From contig JACKKT010000005.1 in the NCBI GenBank assembly GCA_024236295.1, positions 124,001 through 188,000 of the forward strand: DNA of 64,000 bases, read 5' to 3'. The notes beneath the pieces are model-generated. The model was not told the origin of the DNA. It saw only the letters and a list, made by a program, of their open reading frames with translations, and searched no databases. The translations under genes and the position numbers were made by a program. Of the stretch, positions 34,496 to 43,779 are shown one piece after another (the first letter of the stretch is position 1; the number at the start of each line of letters is the position of its first letter). Source of the stretch: Kordiimonadaceae bacterium. GTDB lineage: Bacteria; Pseudomonadota; Alphaproteobacteria; Sphingomonadales; Emcibacteraceae.

Positions 34496-35878
34496 TTATG
34501 CAAAAGCTTTTTTACAGGCTTTATCCAGGTTCTCTAGCGCTGTTTTCAGGCTTGAACGTGGAACAGCAATATTCATACGCATGAAGCCTTCTGCACCGAT
34601 ACCATAAGAGTTACCGGAGTTAAGCTGTACGCCGCAAGTGTCAACAATCCACTCACCCAGAGCCATTTCAGGCTTAAGGCCGGAATGTCTTCTGCCCTGA
34701 TCACGCATTTTGTCATGATAGGCTTTCATATATTCTGGGGTAACAACCTTTTTCATCAGTTCATTACAGTCAAGCCATGCAAGATATGTACCTTCCGGCT
34801 TGGAATAGCTGATGCCTGGCATGTTGCCTGATTTATTAATGAAATCGACAACATAATCAAAGTTAGCATCTACATAGGCAGAAACGTCAGTTGCCCACTG
34901 GCCACCTTCACGGAACGCTGTTTCACAGGCAATAAGACCAAATACGTTCCAACCTTCATCATGACCGCCACCAATCATTGTTGCGTTCATAAGGTCCTGG
35001 TTTTTCGTAAAGAAGTAAGCCACTTTAAGTGCAGCCTGACCGAATGTTTTTGATGGTGAACGGTAAGTGATGCTGTGCTGAGCATATTTTTCACCGATAG
35101 ATGCATATGGCGTAAATTTATGGCCTTTATTGACATAATCACAATGGATTTCGTCGGCCAGAATTGTTACACCGCGGCTGATACAAAGATCACCAAGAGC
35201 ACGAAGCTCATCCGCTGTCCAGCACTCACCTGACGGGTTGTTCGGGTTACAGAGAATGAGACATTTTGTTTCATAATCAAGACGCTTGTCAAGATCTTCA
35301 AGATCCATATGCCAGCGGCCATTGATTTTTTTCATTGGGTTCATTTCAACGCGCATACCCGCTTTTTGAATGGCCCCTGTGAAACCGCTATATGTTGGTG
35401 TTTGAAGAATGACTTTACCTTTTACAGGGTTTAGTCCGCGCATGGATGAAATCATGCCTGGCTTCAATGCACAGGATAATTTGATCCAGCTTTTTTCTAC
35501 ATCAAGACCATAACGATCTTTGTTCCAGTCAATGATTGACTGATATACGCTGTCCGGAACAGTTTCATAACCGAACTGTTCATATTTTGCGCGCTCCTGA
35601 AGTGCCTTTACAACAAAAGGAGGCTGTTTGAAATCAAGATCCGCAATACCCATTGGCACAGTGATTTTGTCTCTTCCATAACGTTTAATCGCAGCATCCC
35701 ACTTTACGCTGTTATGCCCGATACGGCTGTATATATCGTCGAAGTTATAACCTTTTCCGCCCCCTCTTGATTGCCCCATAGCAAGTGCGCCGCTGGCACC
35801 CGCTGCTGACATAAGCGCAGTAACACCAGCCGCACCTTTCATAAAATTACGACGGCTTGGTCCGTTTAATTTTTTCAT
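34496..35878 (-). CDS. Tat-exported PLP-dependent C-S lyase/aminotransferase (PatB/MalY-like)
   Basis: 460 residues. The N-terminus SRRNFMKGAAG is an ideal twin-arginine motif, so the enzyme is exported folded with PLP bound. The fold-type I core shows GIADLDF (MalY/PatB signature), NPNNPSGECW, DEIHCDY and the PLP lysine in SPSKTF. MalY/PatB enzymes cleave cystathionine or cysteine-type C-S bonds by beta-elimination, giving pyruvate or a 2-aminoacrylate intermediate plus thiol and ammonia. Two exported Rid proteins are encoded next to it on the other strand. Aminotransferase activity cannot be excluded. Confidence 0.88.
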   Translation of the reverse strand: MKKLNGPSRRNFMKGAAGVTALMSAAGASGALAMGQSRGGGKGYNFDDIYSRIGHNSVKWDAAIKRYGRDKITVPMGIADLDFKQPPFVVKALQERAKYEQFGYETVPDSVYQSIIDWNKDRYGLDVEKSWIKLSCALKPGMISSMRGLNPVKGKVILQTPTYSGFTGAIQKAGMRVEMNPMKKINGRWHMDLEDLDKRLDYETKCLILCNPNNPSGECWTADELRALGDLCISRGVTILADEIHCDYVNKGHKFTPYASIGEKYAQHSITYRSPSKTFGQAALKVAYFFTKNQDLMNATMIGGGHDEGWNVFGLIACETAFREGGQWATDVSAYVDANFDYVVDFINKSGNMPGISYSKPEGTYLAWLDCNELMKKVVTPEYMKAYHDKMRDQGRRHSGLKPEMALGEWIVDTCGVQLNSGNSYGIGAEGFMRMNIAVPRSSLKTALENLDKACKKAFA

Positions 35879-36026
35879 ATTAATTTCCTTTTATGTTATT
35901 CCCGGGGCCTTTGTGTAGCCCGATTGCCCTTTGAAATACTCATTTAAACGGTAAATATTATAATTTTTTTAGAAATTCCCGTTTTGCTCTCCTCTCAAAG
36001 ATGATAGTTTATAACATGACAATTTT

Positions 36027-37148
36027 ATGATGAAAAGAAAAAATAATTCCAGTGTGACCGACCAAATAGAAATAATCATTATCGGGACTGGTGTAATCGG
36101 CCTGGCTATTGCTAAAACCCTGGCGGATAAGGGTCATGACGTTCTTATCCTGGAAAAAGAAGCCAGCTTTGGCATGGGCATCAGCTCAAGAAACAGCGAA
36201 GTCATCCATGCTGGTCTTTACTTCGCTCCGGATATGTTAAAAACAACACTGTGTATTGATGGGAAAAAAAGACTTTATGATTATTCGAATTCCCGCCACA
36301 TCCCCCATAAACGTTGCGGCAAACTGATTGTAGCCACCAGCGATGATGAAATTCGCAGACTCGACCAGATTTATAAAAATGCCGGAAATTGTGGTATTGA
36401 TAACCTTGAATATCTGACAAAAACCCAATTTAATCAACTTGAACCTGATATTACGGCAAAAGCAGCACTTTTTTCTCCTTCCAGCGGCATTATTGACAGC
36501 CATAGCTATATGTTCTCCCTGCTCGGGGATTTTGAAGCGGCTGGTGGAAATGTCGCCTTTAATGTAACTATTCGATCAATTGAAAAATCTGACGGGGTCT
36601 TTCTGGTATCAACCAATGACGAATATCAGATTTCCTCCAGATTGCTGATCAATGCAGCCGGGCTTGGGGCAATGAATATCGCCCGACTGATTAATGGCCT
36701 TGACCCATGCTATATTCCTGACCTTGTCATGGCTAAGGGGCATTATTTTTCCTATTCCGGCAAAACCCGCTTCCGGCATCTTGTCTACCCGATCCCTTTT
36801 GTCGGCGGGCTTGGGGTTCATCTTACTCTTGATATTGCGGGCGGTGTAAAATTCGGTCCTGATGTTCATTTTATTCACCATGAAGACTATAGCGTTGATC
36901 CTGCCCTGAAGGATGCGTTTGTAGATTCTGTGAAACGCTATTTTCCAGGGATAAATCCCGAAAAATTACACCCAGGTTACGCCGGGATAAGACCAAAACT
37001 TTCCAAAACAGGTGAAGATTTTAACATTCAATTTGAAAAAGTTCATGGTATTAAGGGACTGGTGAATCTGTTCGGGATGGAATCTCCCGGTTTAACAGCC
37101 TCTCTCGCCATTGCTGATTATGTTACGGAAAAATTATATGAAAGTTGA
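36027..37148 (+). CDS. FAD-dependent oxidoreductase, DAO/L2HGDH-like
   Basis: 373 residues with an N-terminal Rossmann GTGVIGLAIAKTL and FAD acidic strand ILEKE. Motifs IHAGLYF, ASSRNSEVIHAG, and GYAGIRPKL late in the chain match L-2-hydroxyglutarate dehydrogenase/LhgO-type oxidases, which oxidise L-2-hydroxy acids. No signal peptide or membrane helix is clear. The gene overlaps the next by 11 bp, suggesting a two-step pathway with the aldolase-like enzyme. Confidence 0.82.
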   Translation: MMKRKNNSSVTDQIEIIIIGTGVIGLAIAKTLADKGHDVLILEKEASFGMGISSRNSEVIHAGLYFAPDMLKTTLCIDGKKRLYDYSNSRHIPHKRCGKLIVATSDDEIRRLDQIYKNAGNCGIDNLEYLTKTQFNQLEPDITAKAALFSPSSGIIDSHSYMFSLLGDFEAAGGNVAFNVTIRSIEKSDGVFLVSTNDEYQISSRLLINAAGLGAMNIARLINGLDPCYIPDLVMAKGHYFSYSGKTRFRHLVYPIPFVGGLGVHLTLDIAGGVKFGPDVHFIHHEDYSVDPALKDAFVDSVKRYFPGINPEKLHPGYAGIRPKLSKTGEDFNIQFEKVHGIKGLVNLFGMESPGLTASLAIADYVTEKLYES

Positions 37149-38268
37149 CCATTTATATACACCCTGCCTTTTGCTGGACCGGAAAAAATTAAACCAGAAT
37201 ATTTCTCGAATGTGTAATCATATAAATAACCTTGGCGTCAGTTTACGCCCGCATGTAAAAACTGCGAAATCGGTTCCGGTAGCGTTAATGTGTGCGGGTG
37301 GAGAAACGGGACCTATAACCGTTTCAACATTAAAGGAAGCCGAATATTTTGCTGATGCAGGATTTAAGGACATCATTTATGCGGTCAGCATGGTACCTGC
37401 TAAATTACCCCGTGCGCTCGCCCTTTTGAAAAAAGGCATTGATTTAAAACTCATTATCGATAATGCCAATATAGCAAAAGAAATCAGTGCATTTGGGGAA
37501 AAAGAAAACTGCAAACTCAAAGTTCTGATTGAAATTGACAGCGATATGCACAGGGCAGGACTTTCACCGGATTCTGAAGAAGTCATCTATGTTGCCCGCG
37601 CCTTGCATGATGGAAAAGGAACAGAAATGGTCGGCGTTTTAACCCATGCCGGTGAATCCTATTATGGCACAAGTGAAAATGCATTCGTTAAAATGGCTGA
37701 GCAGGAACGACACGCCATTACCACTGCTGCAGATAATATCAGAAAAGCAGGCATTCCCTGCCCAATTGTCAGCTGCGGTTCAACACCCACAGCCACTTTT
37801 GCAAAAGACCTAACCGGCGTTACAGAAGTCCGAGCGGGTGTCTTTGTGTTTCAGGATGCTTATCAGGCGGGGATTGGTGTTTGCAAAAAATCCGATATAG
37901 CATTAAGCGTTCTGACAACAGTTATTAGCCATAAAAAAAATCAGAACCGCATAATTACCGATGCTGGCGGCATGGCCTTATCCAAGGATTACAGCACCAG
38001 AGGAACATCTTTTGACTGTGGATATGGCCTTGTTGCAGACATCAAAGGCAACATAATTGAAAATCTGACTGTCATCGGTGCAAATCAGGAACATGGACTT
38101 ATTTCAACAAAAAACGGTGATCTTGATTTTGAAAAATTTCCTATCGGCACCAAACTGCGTATATTGCCAAATCATGCCTGTATGACTGCCGCCGCTTATG
38201 ACACCTATAACGTTATGGAAAATGATAATGAAATTTCCGAACAGTGGCAACGCTGCAACGGCTGGTGA
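37138..38268 (+). CDS. D-threonine aldolase/D-serine dehydratase-like PLP enzyme (DSD1 family)
   Basis: 376 residues from ATG 37138, inside the tail of the previous gene. An alanine-racemase N-terminal barrel binds PLP at Lys in RPHVKTAKS. The C-terminal PNHACMT supplies the zinc ligands His and Cys of the DSD1 family. Members cleave D-threonine or D-serine, or dehydrate 3-hydroxyaspartate. Coupled to an FAD 2-hydroxy-acid oxidase-like gene, so a D-hydroxy-amino acid route is plausible; the specific substrate is not shown. Confidence 0.85.
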   Translation: MKVDHLYTPCLLLDRKKLNQNISRMCNHINNLGVSLRPHVKTAKSVPVALMCAGGETGPITVSTLKEAEYFADAGFKDIIYAVSMVPAKLPRALALLKKGIDLKLIIDNANIAKEISAFGEKENCKLKVLIEIDSDMHRAGLSPDSEEVIYVARALHDGKGTEMVGVLTHAGESYYGTSENAFVKMAEQERHAITTAADNIRKAGIPCPIVSCGSTPTATFAKDLTGVTEVRAGVFVFQDAYQAGIGVCKKSDIALSVLTTVISHKKNQNRIITDAGGMALSKDYSTRGTSFDCGYGLVADIKGNIIENLTVIGANQEHGLISTKNGDLDFEKFPIGTKLRILPNHACMTAAAYDTYNVMENDNEISEQWQRCNGW

Positions 38269-38295
38269 ATTAATTAAATTTATGGAATGATTAAA

Positions 38296-38333
38296 AATTA
38301 AGGCTTCTTTATTTAGGTAAAGAAGCCTTAATT
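38296..38333. terminator. bidirectional terminator, 15-bp perfect stem
   Basis: AATTAAGGCTTCTTT (38296-38310) pairs fully with AAAGAAGCCTTAATT (38319-38333) around an 8-nt loop. It separates the convergent PLP enzyme and chemotaxis genes. Confidence 0.85.
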
Positions 38334-38388
38334 ATAAATAGGTTATGAATTTTTCTTAATGCATCAGTTAAGAAGTTACGATAAAAAA

Positions 38389-39642
38389 TCAGCCCGCTTT
38401 TCGATCAAGCAGCACTTCAAAGAAGCTTGCGGCTCTCTGCTCAAGATCAATAACCAGTTTTTCAATTGTACCTGAGGCCTCATTAACTTCAGATGCACTG
38501 GTCAAGGCACGACCAGCGGCTTCACTGACTTTATTGATATGTTTGGAAACTTCCTGTGTTCCCACAGATGCTTCCAGAATATTCTTACTGATCTCAACAG
38601 TCGTGTCTAGCTGTTCTGAAGTTGATTGTGATATGGCAACAGCAATATCATTTAATTCGTTGATGATTGAGGCAACACCATCAACCACGCTAACCGCAGA
38701 ACTGACATTGGATTGAATACTGTCAATTTGAGCACTAATATTCTCTGTTGCTTCGGCAGTTTGCCCGGCAAGTGATTTAACTTCAGACGCAACAACGGCA
38801 AAGCCCTTACCAGCTTCCCCGGCACGGGCCGCTTCTATGGTCGCGTTAAGGGCCAAAAGATTGGTCTGTGCCGCAATATCATTGATCATCTTGATCACTT
38901 CACCAATCGCAGCTGAAGAATTTTGCAATTCATCAATTGATTTTTTGGCCGAAACTGCCTGCTCAGACGCTTCATGTGACTGATTGGTTGAAATTTTAAC
39001 CTGACGGGAAATTTCCTGAACTGAAACCCCATATTCTTCTGTTGCCGCTGCAACAGTTTGTACATTGACACTCGCCTGCTCAGACGCTGCTGCCACATTG
39101 GCAGAAAGCGTCTGGGTTTCCGTGGCCAGTTCAGTCAAGCCATGTCCCAGAACTTTTAATTCCGAAGTCGAAGAATTCAAGGAATTTATAATTTCCATTA
39201 TATTTTCATTAAAGCCTTCCGCCAGAGTTTCCCTGTCTTTAACAGATTTAAGTTCAGTAGCCTCAATGCTTTCACAGGCGGCGTTAATTACTTTTGCACC
39301 ACTTTCAAAACTTCCCGGCATTCCGCGGCTTAAGAATTTTCTGTAATATTGACCTTTTTCAGCGGCTTTTAGCGAAGCACCCGCTTCTCTTACATAGGCA
39401 TCCGTAATATCCAGCAGATAATTGATATCACAAAACACGTTTGAAAATTCTTCAAACTGGTTCCAGTGAACTATCCTGGCTTCCAGATTTCCTTTACGAA
39501 ATTCGGGAGTAACCTGTTTTAAAACCTCAAAAGCCTCTTCATATAATTTAAGCTTCGCTTTAAGGTCGTCCACATCTTCTGCAGATGTTGAATTAATAAC
39601 GTCATTATCCTGCGATTTATTTTTTTTACCAAATCCAAACAT
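38389..39642 (-). CDS. soluble methyl-accepting chemotaxis protein
   Basis: 417 residues without a transmembrane helix. Residues about 45-130 are an N-terminal module (FEEFSNVFCDINYLLDITDAYV) common in alphaproteobacterial MCPs. The cytoplasmic signalling hairpin follows, with the tip NDIAAQTNLLALNATIEAARAG at about 254-275. The protein can bind CheW/CheA but has no sensor domain of its own. A PAS protein gene ends 2 nt upstream, so sensing is likely supplied in trans. Confidence 0.9.
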   Translation of the reverse strand: MFGFGKKNKSQDNDVINSTSAEDVDDLKAKLKLYEEAFEVLKQVTPEFRKGNLEARIVHWNQFEEFSNVFCDINYLLDITDAYVREAGASLKAAEKGQYYRKFLSRGMPGSFESGAKVINAACESIEATELKSVKDRETLAEGFNENIMEIINSLNSSTSELKVLGHGLTELATETQTLSANVAAASEQASVNVQTVAAATEEYGVSVQEISRQVKISTNQSHEASEQAVSAKKSIDELQNSSAAIGEVIKMINDIAAQTNLLALNATIEAARAGEAGKGFAVVASEVKSLAGQTAEATENISAQIDSIQSNVSSAVSVVDGVASIINELNDIAVAISQSTSEQLDTTVEISKNILEASVGTQEVSKHINKVSEAAGRALTSASEVNEASGTIEKLVIDLEQRAASFFEVLLDRKAG

Positions 39643-39644
39643 AA

Positions 39645-40175
39645 CTATTTTCCTACTGACCAGATAAATTCATCATATGATGTGTTGTTGTTTTTAAAGA
39701 AATTTTCAAGATAACTGACTGCTGCCTCAAGCCCCTCTTTGCGGTTCTTTGGTCCATTTTCAATTTCAAGAAGCTTCCTGTACATTTCGCTAATGGCAGA
39801 TATTTTATCCGGATCAGCTTTTCTGCGGCTCGAATGATAACCTGTAATTTCACCATTATTATCTAAAGTCGGTGTAATATGGGCAAATACCCAGTAAAAT
39901 TTCCCCGACTTGGACATGTTTTTCACATAGGCGAAAATTTCTTTTTTCGATTTAATTTGATGCCACAAATAATGAAAAATTGATCGTGGCATGTCCGGAT
40001 GTCTTATAATGCTATGTGGTTGATTTATGATTTCGTCCACGTTCATTTCCGAAACGCGGCAAAAGGTGTCGTTTACATATTTTATTTCACCCTTAAGATC
40101 GGTTTTTGAAACGATAATTTCTCCATCACTAACGGCAATTTCCTCATTGCACGGTGTAACCATTGATTTTGACAT
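39645..40175 (-). CDS. Aer-like PAS domain protein
   Basis: 176 residues from ATG 40175, with GGAG 5 nt upstream. A single PAS fold covers about 15-130 (SKTDLKGEIKYVNDTFCRVSEM, PHSIIRHPDMP, FAHITPTLDNNG), the pattern of the aerotaxis receptor Aer, where PAS binds FAD. There is a C-terminal helical tail but no HAMP or signalling domain. The adjacent MCP lacks a sensor, so the two may together form a split Aer. Cofactor unproven. Confidence 0.85.
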   Translation of the reverse strand: MSKSMVTPCNEEIAVSDGEIIVSKTDLKGEIKYVNDTFCRVSEMNVDEIINQPHSIIRHPDMPRSIFHYLWHQIKSKKEIFAYVKNMSKSGKFYWVFAHITPTLDNNGEITGYHSSRRKADPDKISAISEMYRKLLEIENGPKNRKEGLEAAVSYLENFFKNNNTSYDEFIWSVGK

Positions 40176-40533
40176 TTCCACTCCACTTCCTTACTAAATT
40201 CTATTAATGGTACGTACACCCAAAAATGCGGTTTGTAGCGTCGTCGTCTTAAATAATTTTTCACTAATACGAACTGGCGATATAAGACTCATAATTGGCT
40301 GAGGATGATATTATGGTGCAATAGTTAAGCAATGGTTACAATAACTTAGATGTATTTTAAATACATTTTCCAGTATTTTAAATGGTCAAAGAGCTATTTT
40401 TAGAACCATTCCAATAAATTATTTAATATTTTTTTCCAATTGTCAGAATTTAGTAAAATTTTAGAGAACAACCAATCTTTTATAAGTTTAATCTCGAAAA
40501 ATCTTAGTCATTTTTTGCACAAAAAAATTGAAG
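40176..40533. other. 358-bp AT-rich intergenic region with a 17-nt palindrome
   Basis: No coding frame is convincing. The main feature is ATGTATTTTAAATACAT (40350-40366), an 8+1+8 perfect palindrome, which could bind a dimeric regulator of the PAS-MCP unit starting at 40175. The rest is low-complexity AT sequence. Confidence 0.5.
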
Positions 40534-41064
40534 TCAATTACCAAGGCTCCAGACAAATTCATCATAACTCATATTTTTTTCAGCTAACAAACTGTTGATA
40601 AAAGCGACTCCGGCCTCCATCCCTTCCTTACGATTGGAATAGCCTTTTTCCACGTCCCTGATCTTCTTATACAAGTCGGAAATAATTCCAATATTCTTTT
40701 TTGGTGCCGTCCTTCTGCTTGAATGATAGCCGACAATTTCGCCTTTTTCGTCAAACGTCGGGGTAACATGGGCAAACACCCAGTAATAATGTCCCGACCT
40801 TGCCATATTTTTCACATAAGCGAAAATCTCTTTTTTTTCCTGAATTGCCTGCCACAGCATATAAAAAATAGATCTCGGCATATCAGGGTGGCGAATAATG
40901 CTGTGGGGTGCCCCGATCGCTTCATCCGGTGCCATTTCAGCGACCCGGCAGAAAATATCATTGGCATAAATAATATGGCCTTTTAAGTCCGTTTTAGACA
41001 CAATAACTTCATTGTCATCAAATATATTTTCAATGTCTATCGGTGTAATTTGAGTATTGTTCAT
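40534..41064 (-). CDS. Aer-like PAS domain protein, paralogue
   Basis: 176 residues, very close to the PAS protein encoded at 39645-40175 (shared PHSIIRHPDMPRSIF, KEIFAYVKNMA, VFAHVTPTFD). GGCGGG lies upstream of the ATG. It has its own transcription start 358 bp from its paralogue and no signalling domain. It may feed the same MCP with a different redox or ligand input; duplication is the likely origin. Confidence 0.85.
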   Translation of the reverse strand: MNNTQITPIDIENIFDDNEVIVSKTDLKGHIIYANDIFCRVAEMAPDEAIGAPHSIIRHPDMPRSIFYMLWQAIQEKKEIFAYVKNMARSGHYYWVFAHVTPTFDEKGEIVGYHSSRRTAPKKNIGIISDLYKKIRDVEKGYSNRKEGMEAGVAFINSLLAEKNMSYDEFVWSLGN

Positions 41065-41195
41065 TTTTCCCGCCTTCTATTATTTATTATTGAACGGATC
41101 ATCCTCTATTTTGGTTAATTTTTCATGAATTGCTTATATAGAAAAAGACATCAGCAGTTGCAGGATTGGCAAAACATATTTTCACTTATCATAAT

Positions 41196-41225
41196 AAACA
41201 AAACGGCCGATCTATTGACCGGCCG
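41196..41225 (-). terminator. rho-independent terminator of argC
   Basis: On the minus strand CGGCCG, a 10-nt loop and CGGCCG are followed by TTTTGTTT. It sits 47 bp after the argC stop codon. Confidence 0.75.
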
Positions 41226-41271
41226 ATAAGATTAAAATGTTTTAAATTCAACTGTATTTATTTGATAAATT

Positions 41272-42402
41272 TTATGGAAAAAGTGCCATCTGTTCCAATG
41301 ATAATGCCTCGTCAAACCCGAACATAACGTTCATATTCTGAATGGCCTGACCGGATGACCCCTTAACAAGATTATCAATCACCGCAACAATGATTGCCCG
41401 GCCCGGAATCCTGTCTTCAAATACTGCAATATGAGCATTATTGGAGCCACGAACATGGCGAGTAGCCGGAACCATCCCTTCATCCAGAATAGTGACAAAT
41501 CTTTCATCCGCGTAACGTGTTTTAAGTATATTCCTAAGATCTGAGGCAGATTGCCCGTTCTCCAGGCTGACATAAATGGTCTCAAGCTCACCCCTGTTCA
41601 TTGGAATTAAATGCGGGGTAAAATTGACCAGAAGATCAGAACCACAGGCCAGCGAAAGCTCCTGCTCAATTTCGGGAGCATGACGATGGGCCGCAATCCC
41701 GTATGGATGCATCGCTTCTGAAACTTCGGTGAATAAATTTGCTTCCTTAAGGGATCTGCCAGCCCCGGTCACCCCTGACTTAGCATCAATGATAATCCCG
41801 TCCTTGCTAATTGCTTTTTCGGACAAAAGCGGCAGCAATGCAAGGAGAGCAGCCGTTGGATAACAGCCCGGACAGGCAACAAGTCGTGCATTTCTGATTT
41901 CTTCCCTGTAATGTTCAGTCAGCCCGTAGACGGCCTCTTTTTGAAGGGATAAGGCTTCATGCTCACCTCCATACCACTGGGCGTAAACTTCAGGATCACG
42001 TAATCTGAAATCAGCGCTAAGATCTATTACCTTAACGCTGCCTTTAATGGCATTGGCATAATCATCCGGCTGTTCAATTACCATTTCATCAATAAAATCA
42101 TGACCGGTTGCATGCATGATCCCCCGAATAATTCGTTGTGATGTGGCGTGTGGCAGAGCACAGAAAACAACATCAAGCTCAAGCCCGGCCCACTCAACAT
42201 CTGACAATGCCATCAGATCAGGGAGCCCCTCACCGCCAAGATGCGGGAACACCTGCTCAATAGGCTCTCCTGCTTTACGGTCAGCCGTCATCAGCACAAT
42301 ATCAACATAAGGATGACGTTGCAGAAGTCGGATCAGTTCTGCTCCCGTATAGCCGCTGGCGCCCAGAATGGCGGTTCTAAGTTTTTTATGAGGTGTTGTC
42401 AT
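41272..42402 (-). CDS. argC: N-acetyl-gamma-glutamyl-phosphate reductase
   Basis: 376 residues from ATG 42402, with GAAGGGCAGG immediately upstream. The NADP-binding start is TAILGASGYTGAELIRLL, the catalytic cysteine is in ACPGCYPTAALLAL, and the family region KSGVTGAGRSLKE follows. It makes N-acetylglutamate semialdehyde in arginine synthesis. In many Alphaproteobacteria argC lies right after rplM-rpsI; here those genes are about 19.5 kb away. Confidence 0.95.
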   Translation of the reverse strand: MTTPHKKLRTAILGASGYTGAELIRLLQRHPYVDIVLMTADRKAGEPIEQVFPHLGGEGLPDLMALSDVEWAGLELDVVFCALPHATSQRIIRGIMHATGHDFIDEMVIEQPDDYANAIKGSVKVIDLSADFRLRDPEVYAQWYGGEHEALSLQKEAVYGLTEHYREEIRNARLVACPGCYPTAALLALLPLLSEKAISKDGIIIDAKSGVTGAGRSLKEANLFTEVSEAMHPYGIAAHRHAPEIEQELSLACGSDLLVNFTPHLIPMNRGELETIYVSLENGQSASDLRNILKTRYADERFVTILDEGMVPATRHVRGSNNAHIAVFEDRIPGRAIIVAVIDNLVKGSSGQAIQNMNVMFGFDEALSLEQMALFP

Positions 42403-42534
42403 ATCCTGCCCTTCGTTAAATATGTGTCTGATATAGCCCTTTTCGGACATGCGTTCAATTCATTTTGCTTATCACAAAATATTATGACGCCAATTTGACA
42501 TATTTTTCAAAGGGTGGAATATTTTTTAAATATA

Positions 42535-42876
42535 TTATTGGCTCTTGCGCTCTACAGTGAATTTATCCATGAAACTGATCAAAAGTTCCTTTGATAGAAG
42601 GCTATTTTCACCATCGCAGGTATTGCTTAGTTCTTCGATGCGTATTTGACCATCGCTTAACCCGGATTGCCGGTTCTGTTCCCTGACTGTTGCCAACCAT
42701 TTGCGACGCTGCGCATTAAAATTACCCGTGCTGTCTATCATCGGGGTTATTTCTTCCATAAGTGCCAGGGTTAATGAATTTTCCTGAGCGTGAGAAGGAG
42801 CGCAAAATATTGCACCAGAACTTAATGCCATGATCAGGCAGATAGATTTTATGAATATACGGTTTTTAAAAATCAT
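42535..42876 (-). CDS. small hypothetical exported protein
   Basis: 113 residues with a signal peptide (cleavage near SHAQ). The mature part is short, helical and charged, with one cysteine (SNTCDGE). I recognise no family. It is monocistronic and lies between argC and the repeat-protein gene. Confidence 0.5.
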   Translation of the reverse strand: MIFKNRIFIKSICLIMALSSGAIFCAPSHAQENSLTLALMEEITPMIDSTGNFNAQRRKWLATVREQNRQSGLSDGQIRIEELSNTCDGENSLLSKELLISFMDKFTVERKSQ

Positions 42877-43044
42877 TTCATTTTCTCATATTTTTGAAAA
42901 AATTTAACAATTCTTACAACGCGAAAATACTTTTCTGTAAGCGTTCAATGCGGGCACTGATTACAGAATAATTAACAAATGTTAACAAATGTTAAACAAA
43001 CATTAAAAATGCTCCACACGGCCCCTTTTTTATTTTACCAATAA

Positions 43045-43069
43045 AAAAGCCCCGTAAAACGGGGCTTTT
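43045..43069 (-). terminator. rho-independent terminator
   Basis: AAAAGCCCCG (43045-43054) pairs with CGGGGCTTTT (43060-43069). On the minus strand it is followed by TTTTTT, ending the repeat-protein gene. Confidence 0.85.
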
Positions 43070-43092
43070 AAAAAACTGAAATCAGATTTTGA

Positions 43093-43638
43093 TTAGTTAT
43101 TAATGGCACCTTTAGCAATTTCACGCGCATTTTTTGCTTCTTCTTTTGCCAGCTCACGGGCTTGTTTGGCTTCTTCACGCGCAAGTTCACGGGCATCCTT
43201 GGCTTCTTCCCTTGCAATTTCACGGGCCTGTTTGGCTTCTTCCCTTGCAATTTCACGTGCTTCTTTCGCTTCTTCGCGTGCTTGTTTTGCTTCTTCTACA
43301 GAAGCAAGGTGATCATCACGACGCTGGCGCAGGCTCTCTTTTCTTTGCTCACGGGCTGCTTCGAAAGCCGCGTTTATTTCCTGCATCTGCTCCTGATTGG
43401 TCAGGCTGTCATCATCTGTGCCGTCTTCGTTTTCAGTTGCCTCATCGTCGTCTTCATATTTCTCTCTGGCCGCAAGCGCTGCTTTGCGCTCTTCGCGGGC
43501 TTGGGTAAAATCGGCATTAATTTGTTCCATAGTCGGTGTAGCATCAACATCTGTCTCTGCTTCCTGTGCTTGTGCCGCTGATCCGATAGCGAATGTGACC
43601 CCCACTGCAAGCATAGATATTAATGTTTTATAAGACAT
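43093..43638 (-). CDS. exported helical repeat protein (11-residue repeats)
   Basis: 181 residues from ATG 43638, with TTGGAG upstream. A signal peptide ends SAAQAQ. An acidic middle is followed by about 62 residues of a highly charged, perfectly periodic 11-residue repeat (consensus EEAKxAREIAR, five copies plus a partial one). This would give a long helix with hendecad packing, as in LEA-like or coiled-coil linker proteins. It may be a periplasmic spacer or desiccation-type protein. Low sequence complexity makes homology uncertain. Confidence 0.7.
   Translation of the reverse strand: MSYKTLISMLAVGVTFAIGSAAQAQEAETDVDATPTMEQINADFTQAREERKAALAAREKYEDDDEATENEDGTDDDSLTNQEQMQEINAAFEAAREQRKESLRQRRDDHLASVEEAKQAREEAKEAREIAREEAKQAREIAREEAKDARELAREEAKQARELAKEEAKNAREIAKGAINN
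43111..43296. repeat. 33-bp coding tandem repeat
   Basis: Five copies of a 33-bp unit plus a partial one encode EEAKxAREIAR-type repeats at the 3' end of the exported helical protein gene. Copies differ by synonymous and a few amino-acid changes. Replication slippage could change the copy number. Confidence 0.8.
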
Positions 43639-43779
43639 TTTTGGCTCCAATTAATTATTTTAAAAGTAATCAGTAAGTTTAAGACTCAATTTGTCAAAAA
43701 TAAGGAAATTGTCTTAACAGATTAATAAAATTCCTTAAAACTCTATATACTATCACAGTTTCTCTTAAGAATTTTAGTC

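Noticed and set aside
43111..43296. Regular 33-bp repeats resembling a CRISPR array
   Set aside because: They are contiguous without spacers, in frame, and encode an 11-residue protein repeat.
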